Made by a program: the position numbers and the translations under genes. A DNA stretch of 42,707 bases from Lachnospiraceae bacterium (lineage in GTDB: Bacteria; Bacillota; Clostridia; Lachnospirales; Lachnospiraceae), in NCBI GenBank assembly GCA_022792335.1, contig JAAWAV010000029.1, positions 1-42,707 of the forward strand, written 5' to 3'. The notes under the pieces were generated by a model, which was not told the DNA's origin, made no database searches, and saw only the letters and a list, made by a program, of their open reading frames with translations. This document shows, one piece after another, positions 1 to 7,344 of this stretch. Each line of letters opens with the position of its first letter. Position 1 is the stretch's first letter.

Positions 1-169
1 GCATATCGCTGGTATAAACTGCCTCAAAATCAATTCCCTTTAATTTTTGCCCTATGTCAGCCGTCATCTGCCTTCCTGCTTCGGTGAGCGGTGAATCAGC
101 CCATCCCTGCGCCCGGTCTAAGCTGTTCAAAAGCGTCTGAGCATGCCTGACTATATAAAAACGAACCAT
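1..169 (-). CDS. Histidine phosphatase (phosphoglycerate mutase-like) family protein, N-terminal part
   Basis: Only the first 56 codons are inside the window; the gene continues past base 1. The reading frame starts with ATG at 169 behind a GAGGTGG ribosome binding site at about 175-180. It opens with the phosphohistidine motif R8-H9-A10-Q11-T12 followed by an N/D/G-W/SPLTE-G stretch, the standard beginning of the histidine phosphatase superfamily (PGAM/cobalamin phosphatase type). The canonical glycine of RHG is alanine here, a substitution I recall from other Firmicute members. His9 would be the phospho-acceptor. The substrate cannot be told from this fragment. It may be cotranscribed with the small ORF ending at 183. 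Confidence 0.85.
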   Translation of the reverse strand, partial: MVRFYIVRHAQTLLNSLDRAQGWADSPLTEAGRQMTADIGQKLKGIDFEAVYTSDM

Positions 170-182
170 GCTTCCACCTCCG

Positions 183-383
183 CTAACAGTATAAGGAATC
201 ATCGCCAAAATAGCAAGCAGTTACTTTTTGGATAGTACCTATTCCATCTCCCTGAACGTGCCAGCCATTCCACTGACAAGGCTCCTCTGACGCTGCATAT
301 AGGATTTCAGATTTAACAAAAAGCATAAAATCTAAATCTATATCCAGGATTACCATTTGGATTGATCCACTCTGTTCTCCCAT
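183..383 (-). CDS. Small hypothetical protein, possibly a remnant of a UPF0489/peptide-arginase-like gene
   Basis: A 66-codon frame ends 13 bases before the phosphatase start. The protein contains V-I-L-D-I-D-L-D-F at about residues 11-19, the acidic strand that opens UPF0489/peptide-arginase family proteins as I remember them, but the rest of such a protein (usually over 200 residues) is missing. No good ribosome binding site precedes the first ATG, and an alternative ATG at residue 10 is also weakly supported. It could be a decayed N-terminal fragment, a genuine small protein, or a chance frame. The family link rests on one short motif. Confidence 0.35.
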   Translation of the reverse strand: MGEQSGSIQMVILDIDLDFMLFVKSEILYAASEEPCQWNGWHVQGDGIGTIQKVTACYFGDDSLYC

Positions 384-423
384 ATTGATATAATAATTGT
401 ACCATACAGAATACCATTTTTCC

Positions 424-702
424 TTAGTTTGTCAACAGGTCTAAACTTTCATACCCTCGGTGAATCAAAGCCATCTTCTCTTTCCTAGACATTCGTTTGA
501 TAGCCGCTTCTCTGCTCATCGCTTCTGATTTTGTGGCGAAGCGTTCCCAGTATACCAACTCCACCGGCCTACGGCCTTTTGTATACTTGGCTCCCCGGCC
601 GGACTGATGCGCTACCAGCCGTTCTTCCAGACGGTTTGTCCATCCGGTATAAAGGCTTCCGTCGCTACATTTTAATATATAAGTGTAATTTTTTTCTTCC
701 AC
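424..702 (-). CDS. GIY-YIG nuclease domain protein (YhbQ/UPF0213-like)
   Basis: The 92-residue protein is almost entirely one GIY-YIG domain. The N-terminal strand carries Y-x-Y-I-L (residues 6-10), followed by Y-T-G-W (18-21) in place of the second part of the motif, then the conserved arginine/histidine helix and a basic C-terminal region. The length is normal for stand-alone YhbQ-type proteins, for which nuclease activity on DNA has been reported in some members. The start is GTG at 702, chosen because AGGAGG lies four bases upstream. The gene stands alone, downstream of a hairpin-rich intergenic region. Confidence 0.88.
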   Translation of the reverse strand: MEEKNYTYILKCSDGSLYTGWTNRLEERLVAHQSGRGAKYTKGRRPVELVYWERFATKSEAMSREAAIKRMSRKEKMALIHRGYESLDLLTN

Positions 703-1069
703 AGTTCCTCCTTCTTTACTTTTCTCTTTTGGTCTGCTCTTTGTATGTCAAAAACATCTCTTTTAAACGCTATGTAAGCGTGCGGAAACCGCACGCCGTC
801 TGATTTTATGCCTTCGCATGCAGAAAAACTGCTGTGAGCAGGTTTTCCGTATTTATATAGAAGCATCAGACCTGGAGCGGACCTGCCGCTCCGGGTATTT
901 TAAAAAACATCAGGAAAAGCCTTTGGTTGATGGTTGTCGTCTGATGCCGGTCTTTCTGGTCTCTCAGCTTTCCCGTCTATAATTTATCTTATGTATCTTC
1001 TCCCGTTTTGTCTACTGAAAATTTTTATAAAAATTTTAAACCCTCTCCCAGTATTCCAGGATATCCTTC
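703..1069. other. Intergenic region with several hairpins
   Basis: No gene is supported here; a minus frame of 64 codons at 672-866 overlaps the GIY-YIG start and has no family features. The stretch holds a perfect 8-bp hairpin with an AAA loop at 778-796, an 11-bp hairpin with one mismatch at 823-847, and a nested structure at 863-947 described separately. It lies between the sipL stop at 1070 and the GIY-YIG start at 702, both on the minus strand, so some hairpins may end the sipL transcript. Confidence 0.5.
863..947. other. Possible three-way-junction structured element
   Basis: Bases 863-871 (GCATCAGAC) pair perfectly with 939-947 (GTCTGATGC). Inside this outer stem are two further hairpins: 874-880 with 886-892 (7 bp, loop ACCTG) and CATCA at 909-913 with TGATG at 928-932. 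The pattern is a compact three-way junction that could be an RNA leader or terminator on either strand. It does not match any riboswitch consensus that I can recall. Confidence 0.4.
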
Positions 1070-2632
1070 TCAGACGGCTTCCTCCACCTGTTTCATGACT
1101 AATAGCCGTTTCCCCGGAAGCAAGGCATCGTCGTTTAACTCATTGCACTGGCGAAGGGAATCCACGGAAGCATGAAATTTTTTTGCAATTTTCCACAGAG
1201 TATCCCCCGGTTGAACTACATATACCACAATTCCCGGCAGTTTCTGAACCCATTCCAGATCAAGAGGAGCTTCTGTGATGCCCGTTATGATCTGTTCATC
1301 CAGTTGTTTCCTCACCAGCATATCAAAGAGGATCACTGCCTTCACTTCAATTTCCCCGCCTCCCATCATGGAAGCGCCGAGCTGTTCCAATCCCGTATCA
1401 AGCTGATAGGCGCAGGATTCATCCATGCCCCGCGCTTCTGCCTTATATTGGAAGGGAATGACGCCTTTCATGGACTGGAGAGGATGGCTGTCGCTGTCTG
1501 TCATATAAAGTATTTTCAGACACAGCGCGCCCTCCAGCATCAGGCCGCCTTCTACCGGCTTTTTGTCGTCCACCCGGAGAACCCCGTCTACATGACAGAT
1601 TTGCAGGATATTATCCTCTGTACCGCTCTTCAGCCGTTCATTCAGCCTGGTTTTGGAACTGTTCTTTACAAGAATCTCTTCCACTTTGGCAGACAGGTAT
1701 TCCGGCTTCATCTCTTTCGCCGGAGAATATACGTCGCTCACCACCTGGAGTGTCTCTTCTTCATACAGCTTAATATCCATTTCCATCACCACATCCAGGG
1801 CGATGCTCCTATTTTCGCCGTCAAAGTCCGGCTGAATCTCCATCTGGCAGTGCCCCAGTTTGGCAGTAATCTCCGGATACATCTCTTCTGTGGCATCCGG
1901 TAGCTCTACCGTACCGGAAAATGGAATTTCCTTCTCCAGCCACTGAGGGGGGATGTGAGCTTCCGGTCCCCGGTAGATACAGAATACATGGATCATTCCC
2001 TGAAGGTTCAGTTGTCCGTCCAGAGGCTTGATCTGTACGTTTCTCAGACGACACTGACTCCAGAGAAGCTCCTCGATATCCGGCTGAGTCCCTGAAATTT
2101 CGATTTCTTCTTTCAAACGGTATGTATCTTTCTGAAAAACAGCCGTCTGGGCTGCCCGCATGACCCGCGTCAGAGTCTCCACCGGACCATCGTCGGCCAC
2201 AGCCGTTACAGCAAGCTGTTCGTCGATTCCCTCCACAGTCAGCCAGAAGGTCAGAATGGCTTTCACATTGATTTTCCTGGAGTGGATCAGTTCTATGGTC
2301 AAATCTTCAAGCTCTGCTTCCACCTGCAGATAATCTTTATCGTCCAGCTCCGGAATATTCACATATTCATCGAAAGGAATGATTCCATCCATGGCGCAAA
2401 GCCCGCTCCCCTCCGTCGGATGGTAAAGCAGCCGATAGGAAAGTTTTCCACGAAGCTCCGCTTTTTCTGTAAGTTTTTTAACTTCCTCGATCTCCACGTT
2501 TCCATCATCAAGAATAATTTTTTCTATGTCCGGCTTCACATCAGGAACAATGAAGTCATCATCCATGGTAATTTGCGACACCACTTTTTTCTTCAGTCTG
2601 CACATACGTATGCTTTTCTTTGTCAGTTCCAT
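1070..2632 (-). CDS. sipL: SipL-like spore morphogenesis protein (DUF3794/SPOCS repeats plus LysM)
   Basis: The 520-residue length and domain order match SipL, which in Clostridioides difficile binds SpoIVA through its LysM domain and is needed for coat assembly around the forespore. Three SPOCS (DUF3794) regions can be seen at about residues 60-180, 205-320 and 350-460, each with the pattern of a beta strand, an I-P-F turn and a following acidic strand. A LysM domain lies at about 471-515 (V-Q-P-G-D-T-L-W-x-I-A). It has no signal peptide, as expected for a mother-cell protein. The start at 2632 follows AGGAGG. The lipoprotein gene ends nine bases upstream, so the two are probably cotranscribed. 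Confidence 0.88.
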   Translation of the reverse strand: MELTKKSIRMCRLKKKVVSQITMDDDFIVPDVKPDIEKIILDDGNVEIEEVKKLTEKAELRGKLSYRLLYHPTEGSGLCAMDGIIPFDEYVNIPELDDKDYLQVEAELEDLTIELIHSRKINVKAILTFWLTVEGIDEQLAVTAVADDGPVETLTRVMRAAQTAVFQKDTYRLKEEIEISGTQPDIEELLWSQCRLRNVQIKPLDGQLNLQGMIHVFCIYRGPEAHIPPQWLEKEIPFSGTVELPDATEEMYPEITAKLGHCQMEIQPDFDGENRSIALDVVMEMDIKLYEEETLQVVSDVYSPAKEMKPEYLSAKVEEILVKNSSKTRLNERLKSGTEDNILQICHVDGVLRVDDKKPVEGGLMLEGALCLKILYMTDSDSHPLQSMKGVIPFQYKAEARGMDESCAYQLDTGLEQLGASMMGGGEIEVKAVILFDMLVRKQLDEQIITGITEAPLDLEWVQKLPGIVVYVVQPGDTLWKIAKKFHASVDSLRQCNELNDDALLPGKRLLVMKQVEEAV

Positions 2633-2641
2633 CGCATCCTC

Positions 2642-3070
2642 CTACAAAAATACCACGGGTTCTTCCCGGTACTGAAGCTTAAGCACAAGATAGGGACAGG
2701 ACGGCGTTCCCGAAACCGCCTCATCTTTTGACGGACCCATGGATTCTGTTTCCAGGCAGATGGATCCGCCCTGAAGATATAGATCTTTAACGGAAATGCT
2801 ATATCCCCCAGTCTCCTGTTTTCCCAGCCCGACCACCAGATAAAGGAAACCGTCGCAGGTGTAGGTCAGCTTAAATTCTGTCTGTTTCTTCTCCTCGATA
2901 ATGGTTTTTAACTCCTGGGGAATCTCTCCCTCTGTCACCACCCCGTAATCCAGTGTTTCCCTGTCGCCCTCCCCGCTGCCCTTGCCGCAGCCTGCCAGAA
3001 GAAAAACCGGAATCAGGCAGAGCAGCCATATCATGCTTTGCCGTATTCTGCTTCTCATCCGCATTTTCAT
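2642..3070 (-). CDS. Lipoprotein with PrcB C-terminal-like domain
   Basis: The 142-residue protein begins with a basic region and hydrophobic segment ending in L-L-A-G-C, so Cys28 should be the lipidated residue after signal peptidase II cleavage. The mature part has T-G-G-Y-S-I-S-V at about residues 87-94, the signature of the PrcB C-terminal domain, a small beta domain first described in a Treponema protease complex. The function in Clostridia is unknown. The start at 3070 is preceded by AAGGAGG. The gene sits between the tRNA deaminase gene and sipL in the same direction, separated from sipL by nine bases, which hints at a cell-envelope or spore-related role. Confidence 0.75.
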   Translation of the reverse strand: MKMRMRSRIRQSMIWLLCLIPVFLLAGCGKGSGEGDRETLDYGVVTEGEIPQELKTIIEEKKQTEFKLTYTCDGFLYLVVGLGKQETGGYSISVKDLYLQGGSICLETESMGPSKDEAVSGTPSCPYLVLKLQYREEPVVFL

Positions 3071-3130
3071 CGCTGTTGATCCTCCTTGATCATTCTTCTT
3101 CCAATGTATGCGGATGTCGTCCTTTCTATG

Positions 3131-3628
3131 CTATTGTCTCGCTTTTTTCTCCTCCTTTAGCCTAGCCCGCAGATTCTTAAAAAAGTCTTTTAGAAGCGCT
3201 GAACATTCTTCCTCCAAAACTCCCCGTACCACCTTCACCTGATGGTTAAACTCCGGCATTTCCAGAAGGTTTAAAATGGATCCTGCGCAGCCTGCCTTCG
3301 GATTCATACAACCGATCACCACCTCTGTCATCCGTGCCTGCACCAGGGCTCCTGCGCACATTTGGCAGGGTTCCAGCGTCACATACATGGTACAGCCCTC
3401 CAGTCGCCAGTCTCCCAGTCTTTTGCTGGCTCTTTTGATGGCCTGAAGTTCTGCATGGGCCAGGGTATTTTTGTCAGTCGTCCTCCGATTATATCCTCTT
3501 GCGACAATTTTATCTTCACAGACAACCACGCAGCCGATGGGGACCTCTCCCATGGCCGCCGCTTTTTTGGCCTGTCTGATGGCCTCTTTCATATAATACT
3601 CTGCACCATGCTGTTTTTCTTCCGTCAT
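3131..3628 (-). CDS. tadA: tRNA-specific adenosine-34 deaminase
   Basis: This enzyme converts adenosine to inosine at the wobble position of tRNA-Arg(ACG). The cytidine/deoxycytidylate deaminase zinc site is complete: H58-A-E60 supplies one zinc ligand and the catalytic glutamate, and P87-C88-x-x-C91 supplies the other two ligands. The A-H-A-E-L-Q-A-I and E-P-C-Q-M-C-A-G-A context is specific for TadA rather than for cytidine deaminases. At 165 residues the length is normal. It is an essential housekeeping gene, lying in the same direction as the flanking lipoprotein and peptidase genes. It is unrelated to the pilus ATPase that is also called TadA. Confidence 0.95.
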   Translation of the reverse strand: MTEEKQHGAEYYMKEAIRQAKKAAAMGEVPIGCVVVCEDKIVARGYNRRTTDKNTLAHAELQAIKRASKRLGDWRLEGCTMYVTLEPCQMCAGALVQARMTEVVIGCMNPKAGCAGSILNLLEMPEFNHQVKVVRGVLEEECSALLKDFFKNLRARLKEEKKARQ

Positions 3629-3682
3629 AAGCTATCTGTCTCCCTTTCTTCCCGTCCATTTTTCCTGGCCCATATTTTTCTC

Positions 3683-5089
3683 TTATTTGGAGCGGAAAAT
3701 CCCGTATCCGCGGCCGGACTGATTATTTAAAATCACCTCAATCTCATCATAAGTCACATCCGTATTGATCCCCGGATTGTTGACAATGACCTTTCCGTCC
3801 TCTGTAAGTCCTGCCAGGGTCACATAATGATACACGGTCGCATAGCGGCCTCCATCTCCTCCTGGTTTCATAGACATGACAATTTTCGCGCCGGCTTCCA
3901 GGGCGTCCAAAATCTCCTGCCCGGAAAGAGGCGCCGTGTCTGCCTCCACCAAAAGGCCATAATCCGCCGCTGCCGCTTTGCACATCTTTCCGCCGTAAGA
4001 CCCCTGCTCCACGCTCCGGTAAGCGTCCCTGTCATATCTCCTGGATACCTCCGACGGCGTAATACGCTCTCCTTTGAAATAAGACACCACCATAGCAATA
4101 GCCGTCGGACAGCAGGCGTCGCTGGCAAGTGTCCCGCCGCCGAAAGGCTCTGCTCCCCATTCGGCCGCCCCCTGTTTATAAAAAGGCACCGGAGAGGCTA
4201 ACAGGCTTTTCTCCTGCCTCCGTTCCAGCTCTGTCAGAAGGGTTTCCTCATTAAGTTCCAGGAGTGCGTCGCATTCCGCACGTTTCTCTTCTGTCCAACC
4301 TCCCCATTCCACCGGAATCCGAAAGCTGCAAGAATCCGTATCGTAAATCTCCTCCCTGGGACGGTTTTTTAAGACTACCGTCACTTTGCATCTGCCGTCC
4401 AGCGTATTTCCTGTCTGTTCCACGGCGTTAGACAGGCTGGTCCCCCCAAGTCCCAGGCAGTCGGCCGCCAGTCCGGAAAGGGGGAGCAGCCAATCCATGG
4501 CTTTTTCCTGGTATTTTGTGCCAATTACTTCATAGTGATAAGTTTCGTTCCACAGGTTCTCCGCATACCACTGACAGACGATCCTGTTATAAAACGTATA
4601 ATTCCGATATACTGCAGTCATCGCCAGAATCTGTTCTGCTTTCTCCTGGAATCCGTCCTCATACTGAAAGCTTTGATTCTCTGCAGCGATTCCCACATCC
4701 TCCATTTTCCGGGACTGTTCTTCTCTCCAAGACGCCTCCTGTCCCTGAATGAAGTTCCAGAGCATTTCCAGATCGGCCGTTCCCATTGTTCCCCAGACAT
4801 TTCCAGCCCCAGAGCCTTCTTCCTGTCCTTCCTCCTCGTCTACTCTGTCCGGCCCCACCAAAAGATCCCCAATCCCAGTGGTCCCAGCCATAACTTTATC
4901 TCCGGCTGCTTTGGCTGTATTTCCCACCTCCGATAGCCTGGTCAGACTGCCCTCCGCTTCTTCTCCATTGGCCAGAGCCTTGATTTTTGCCATTTCGGCC
5001 AGGACCTTTGTTTCTGTTGCCGCCAGAAAAACTACCAGCAGCCAAATCATCGCCATATTCTTCATGATTCCCACTCTTATTTTCTTCAC
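3683..5089 (-). CDS. Secreted C39-like cysteine peptidase with long N-terminal region
   Basis: The 468-residue protein has a hydrophobic N-terminal segment at about 8-27 that would act as a signal peptide or anchor. A region of about 270 residues with no recognised domain follows, and a peptidase C39-like (PF13529 type) domain fills residues 300-468. The catalytic motif reads A-C326-C327-P-T-A-I-A-M, where C326 aligns with the usual nucleophile of x-C-G-P-T and the glycine is replaced by a second cysteine. His421 (Y-H-Y-V-T-L) and Asn438 before P-G are the likely other catalytic residues; many members have Asp in the last position. The substrate is unknown. It lies upstream of tadA and sipL in the same direction. 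Confidence 0.78.
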   Translation of the reverse strand: MKKIRVGIMKNMAMIWLLVVFLAATETKVLAEMAKIKALANGEEAEGSLTRLSEVGNTAKAAGDKVMAGTTGIGDLLVGPDRVDEEEGQEEGSGAGNVWGTMGTADLEMLWNFIQGQEASWREEQSRKMEDVGIAAENQSFQYEDGFQEKAEQILAMTAVYRNYTFYNRIVCQWYAENLWNETYHYEVIGTKYQEKAMDWLLPLSGLAADCLGLGGTSLSNAVEQTGNTLDGRCKVTVVLKNRPREEIYDTDSCSFRIPVEWGGWTEEKRAECDALLELNEETLLTELERRQEKSLLASPVPFYKQGAAEWGAEPFGGGTLASDACCPTAIAMVVSYFKGERITPSEVSRRYDRDAYRSVEQGSYGGKMCKAAAADYGLLVEADTAPLSGQEILDALEAGAKIVMSMKPGGDGGRYATVYHYVTLAGLTEDGKVIVNNPGINTDVTYDEIEVILNNQSGRGYGIFRSK

Positions 5090-5432
5090 GCTGCTTTTCC
5101 CGTCTCCTCGTTTTCTGTCCTTATGGTATTTATTGTACCTGTTTTTTCTGTGTCCCTCGCATCTTTTGTATTCTTTCCATGTTTTTATACCTTCTGCACC
5201 TCTCCCATATTCCGTTTCCCAGCCTCTTCACCCTTTCCAATTCTGTGTTCTCTGCCTCCTCCCTGTCCCTCTCAGTTCCATGCTTTCTGTTTCTTCTATC
5301 GGCTTTTCCTACATTCTGCATTCTCTTTCTTTTCTCTGCTCTTTCTAAACTCACGTTTTCTGCCTCTATGGAAGGGCCCTAATACAGAAAGAGCCGCCGC
5401 AAAACTGTTTCCGTTTCACGGCAACCCTACTC
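5090..5432. other. Intergenic low-complexity pyrimidine-rich tract
   Basis: The plus strand is dominated by C and T (short CTTTCC- and TTCTGT-like words) over about 5100-5350. Frames on both strands give low-complexity peptides, Lys/Arg/Glu-rich on minus and Ser/Phe/Leu-rich on plus, which is what such a base bias produces. None has a convincing ribosome binding site or family signature. I see no gene here. Confidence 0.55.
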
Positions 5433-6521
5433 TTACTTTACATTTTTATAGATCTGCTGGGCCTCCGTAAGACTGGACGCCAACCCCTGATTTAAAATAT
5501 CAATCAATTTGTCCAATTTATCCTGATTCATAAATTCCTGACCAATATATGGTCCATACCCATCCGTAAAAGCAATGGTCTTTTTTTGAAGGCTGTTTCC
5601 TACTTCCCGGTTGGCTGCCGTCACTTGATTCAACTGGCTGGAAATCGTTTCCAGCTTTGCCCGGTTGTTCTCAAAGATTTCCTTTTCCAGGGCTTCTCTG
5701 GTCTGATTCTCAAAAACGCTCAATGCCTCCTGCTTTCTGTTTGCCAATTCAGAAAGCTCCGCCTCAATTTTGGAAATCTCTTTGTCATATTTTCCCAAAT
5801 TATAAATAGACTCGTTTTTATCCTTCTCAATAGCCTTGATAATCACCCGGATTTTTCTCCTGTTTGCCTCAATCATATCCCTGTTTTTCCTGGCGTCCCG
5901 CATAATCTCCAGGTGATTTACTTTTGTCCGGTTGTTTATAAAGATATAAAGACCACATATGACCACAATTACCGCCACATAGATGATAATCAGCAGCCAA
6001 GGAGCACGCTTCGGAATCAGAAGATAAATTCCACAGGGAAGTACAAGAAATCCCAGAAGAAAAGTCAGAAGAAAAATCAGAATCTCCTTAATCCCTTTTG
6101 TAAAATACAGCGCATAATAAAACTTCGTATTGCAGATTGCCGGAATCCCATTCTGACGGAAGGTCGTCGAATTTTGAAGCTTTAACTGACGGTTCTCTTC
6201 CCGAAGTTGCGCTGTCTCATTGCTAATTCGATCCTTTACCCCCTGATTTTTCGCCTTCTCCCGACGTCCCCTCGCCTTTTTCAGCCTGTCCTGAGCCTTG
6301 CTTATTTCCCGATCATAGCTCAGAGCAATCTCATCCTTTCGTTTTCGGACTGTCGATACAATTTCTTCCTCAACTGCTTTTTTCTCCGACGTCAGCACCC
6401 GCGTCAGACGCTTTTCCTCCGACTGCAGACGAAGGCTTTTCGCTTTCTCCGCTTCCAGCTCAGCAAGCGCCCCCTTTGCTTCCATGAGAAAGCCTACATT
6501 ATCCTGTATTTCCCTTGCCAT
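5433..6521 (-). CDS. Coiled-coil protein with central membrane hairpin, unknown function
   Basis: I do not recognise this 362-residue protein. Residues 15-120 are highly charged and heptad-like, rich in Glu, Lys and Arg, which suggests a coiled coil. Two closely spaced hydrophobic segments at about 147-168 and 175-196 form a membrane hairpin separated by a short K-R-A-P turn. A second charged coiled coil covers 200-320, and the C-terminus is shorter and less charged. With no signal peptide, both coiled-coil arms would face the same side, probably the cytoplasm. The gene is monocistronic in appearance. A role in scaffolding or membrane organisation is only a guess from shape. Confidence 0.7.
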   Translation of the reverse strand: MAREIQDNVGFLMEAKGALAELEAEKAKSLRLQSEEKRLTRVLTSEKKAVEEEIVSTVRKRKDEIALSYDREISKAQDRLKKARGRREKAKNQGVKDRISNETAQLREENRQLKLQNSTTFRQNGIPAICNTKFYYALYFTKGIKEILIFLLTFLLGFLVLPCGIYLLIPKRAPWLLIIIYVAVIVVICGLYIFINNRTKVNHLEIMRDARKNRDMIEANRRKIRVIIKAIEKDKNESIYNLGKYDKEISKIEAELSELANRKQEALSVFENQTREALEKEIFENNRAKLETISSQLNQVTAANREVGNSLQKKTIAFTDGYGPYIGQEFMNQDKLDKLIDILNQGLASSLTEAQQIYKNVK

Positions 6522-6698
6522 GGTTATCCTCCTGTATACGGCCTTGTTTCTTTCGTCAAAACAGCCAAATTTTTTACTCCTGAAGGACTTGTTTTTTTCA
6601 TTATACTACATAATTTTCCATTTGTGTGATAAATTTTTGTAACCAGGTTTTCTCTCCGAAATCCCCGGACTCTGTATTTTCCTGATATGGAAGAACTA
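6522..6698. other. Upstream region of the coiled-coil gene
   Basis: AT-rich spacer between the divergent coiled-coil gene and the structured element at 6699. It should contain the promoter of the minus-strand gene, but I could not fix a clear -35/-10 pair. Confidence 0.4.
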
Positions 6699-6900
6699 TA
6701 CCGTCGCTTGACAAGGACATACACGCCCTGAACCACGATATTTATATCAGTGGTCAGGGTTGAAAAGTCGAAAAGGGATGAAATTCAGCCCCTGCAAGGC
6801 ACTTGGCCGACGCGTACTGGACGTACGCGGAGTGAAAGTAACGCCGCAGGAGCTGAATTTCCCCTTTTTCGACCGTGTGTGCTCTTGTCAAGTGACGGTA
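6699..6900. repeat. 202-bp self-complementary element folding as a three-way junction
   Basis: The outer arms 6699-6725 and 6874-6900 are inverted copies of each other over about 27 bases with a few differences (both contain T-T-G-A-C-A-A-G when read inward). Inside them, 6726-6759 forms a 34-base hairpin (CCCTGaACCACGATAT opposite ATATCaGTGGTCAGGG). After a seven-base linker TTGAAAA, 6767-6795 pairs with 6846-6873 over about 28 bases. This second stem continues through GGCACTT at 6798-6804 to a perfect terminal hairpin of 7 bp (6811-6817 with 6823-6829, loop TGGAC). No open frame of note lies inside. The shape suits a palindromic repeat element (REP/MITE type) or a structured RNA; I cannot name its family. 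Confidence 0.8.
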
Positions 6901-6922
6901 CCATTCCTAAATCTTTCATCCG

Positions 6923-6951
6923 TTGCCAGCCTCCTTCAAAACTGCTATACT
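6923..6951 (+). promoter_or_regulatory. Vegetative promoter of the 89-residue gene
   Basis: TTGCCA at 6923-6928 and TATACT at 6946-6951 are separated by exactly 17 bases, with an extended -10 TGC. It starts 22 bases after the structured element and drives the gene at 6991. Confidence 0.75.
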
Positions 6952-6990
6952 AAATAGAGCAGAACGTCATCGTGAAAAGGAGGCCATCTC

Positions 6991-7260
6991 ATGTTCCGTC
7001 TCTGGGGAAAAGAATTTCAAAATAATCGTCTTTTGAAAGATCTGGTAGTCTGCAATGACGACCCGACCCTCAATCGTACCCGCAAAATCTTTCAGGCTCT
7101 GGAAGAGATTTGTGTCGCTTTCGATTTAAGTGTACCCATCTGGCTGGATTCTACCATAGAAGATTTCCGGAAGCATTCTAAATGCCGCTTTACAGCAGAC
7201 AGCTTTATCGAGCAGATTGAATTTGATTTTCTGGAAATACAGGTGATAGAGGAAGATTAA
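6991..7260 (+). CDS. Small hypothetical protein (89 residues)
   Basis: I do not recognise the family with certainty, although the protein looks like a conserved hypothetical of Clostridia. It has no signal peptide or membrane segment, is slightly acidic overall, and ends in an acidic strand (E-F-D-F-L-E-I-Q-V-I-E-E-D). Residues 27-45 suggest an amphipathic helix. AAAGGAGG lies ten bases before the ATG, and a 17-bp-spaced promoter and a strong terminator frame it, so it is a real single-gene transcription unit. Confidence 0.8.
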   Translation: MFRLWGKEFQNNRLLKDLVVCNDDPTLNRTRKIFQALEEICVAFDLSVPIWLDSTIEDFRKHSKCRFTADSFIEQIEFDFLEIQVIEED

Positions 7261-7278
7261 TCCCCCGTTCTTGACAAA

Positions 7279-7312
7279 CCAAAAGCCTCCGGCAGATGCC
7301 GGGGGCTTTTGG
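7279..7312. terminator. Bidirectional rho-independent terminator
   Basis: CCAAAAGCC...TGCC-type inverted repeat with arms 7279-7294 and 7297-7312, flanked by the A and T runs needed on each strand. It separates the convergent 89-residue gene and pgi. Confidence 0.9.
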
Positions 7313-7344
7313 TTGTCATTTAAAAAACAAGTTTCTTCTTACCA

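Noticed and set aside
672..866. 64-codon minus frame upstream of the GIY-YIG gene
   Set aside because: Overlaps the start of the GIY-YIG gene and crosses hairpins; no recognisable content.
863..947. Hammerhead ribozyme idea from CTGATG words
   Set aside because: The CTGATGA and GAAA core sequences are not both present in the right order.
1172..1903. 243-codon plus-strand frame
   Set aside because: Antisense shadow of sipL; no ribosome binding site and biased composition.
5130..5354. 74-codon Lys/Arg/Glu-rich frame on the minus strand
   Set aside because: GTG start without a ribosome binding site, low complexity set by the purine bias of the strand, no family features.
6750..6957. Two plus-strand frames across the structured element
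   Set aside because: They run through the inverted-repeat arms and have no homologous features; the pairing explains the sequence better.
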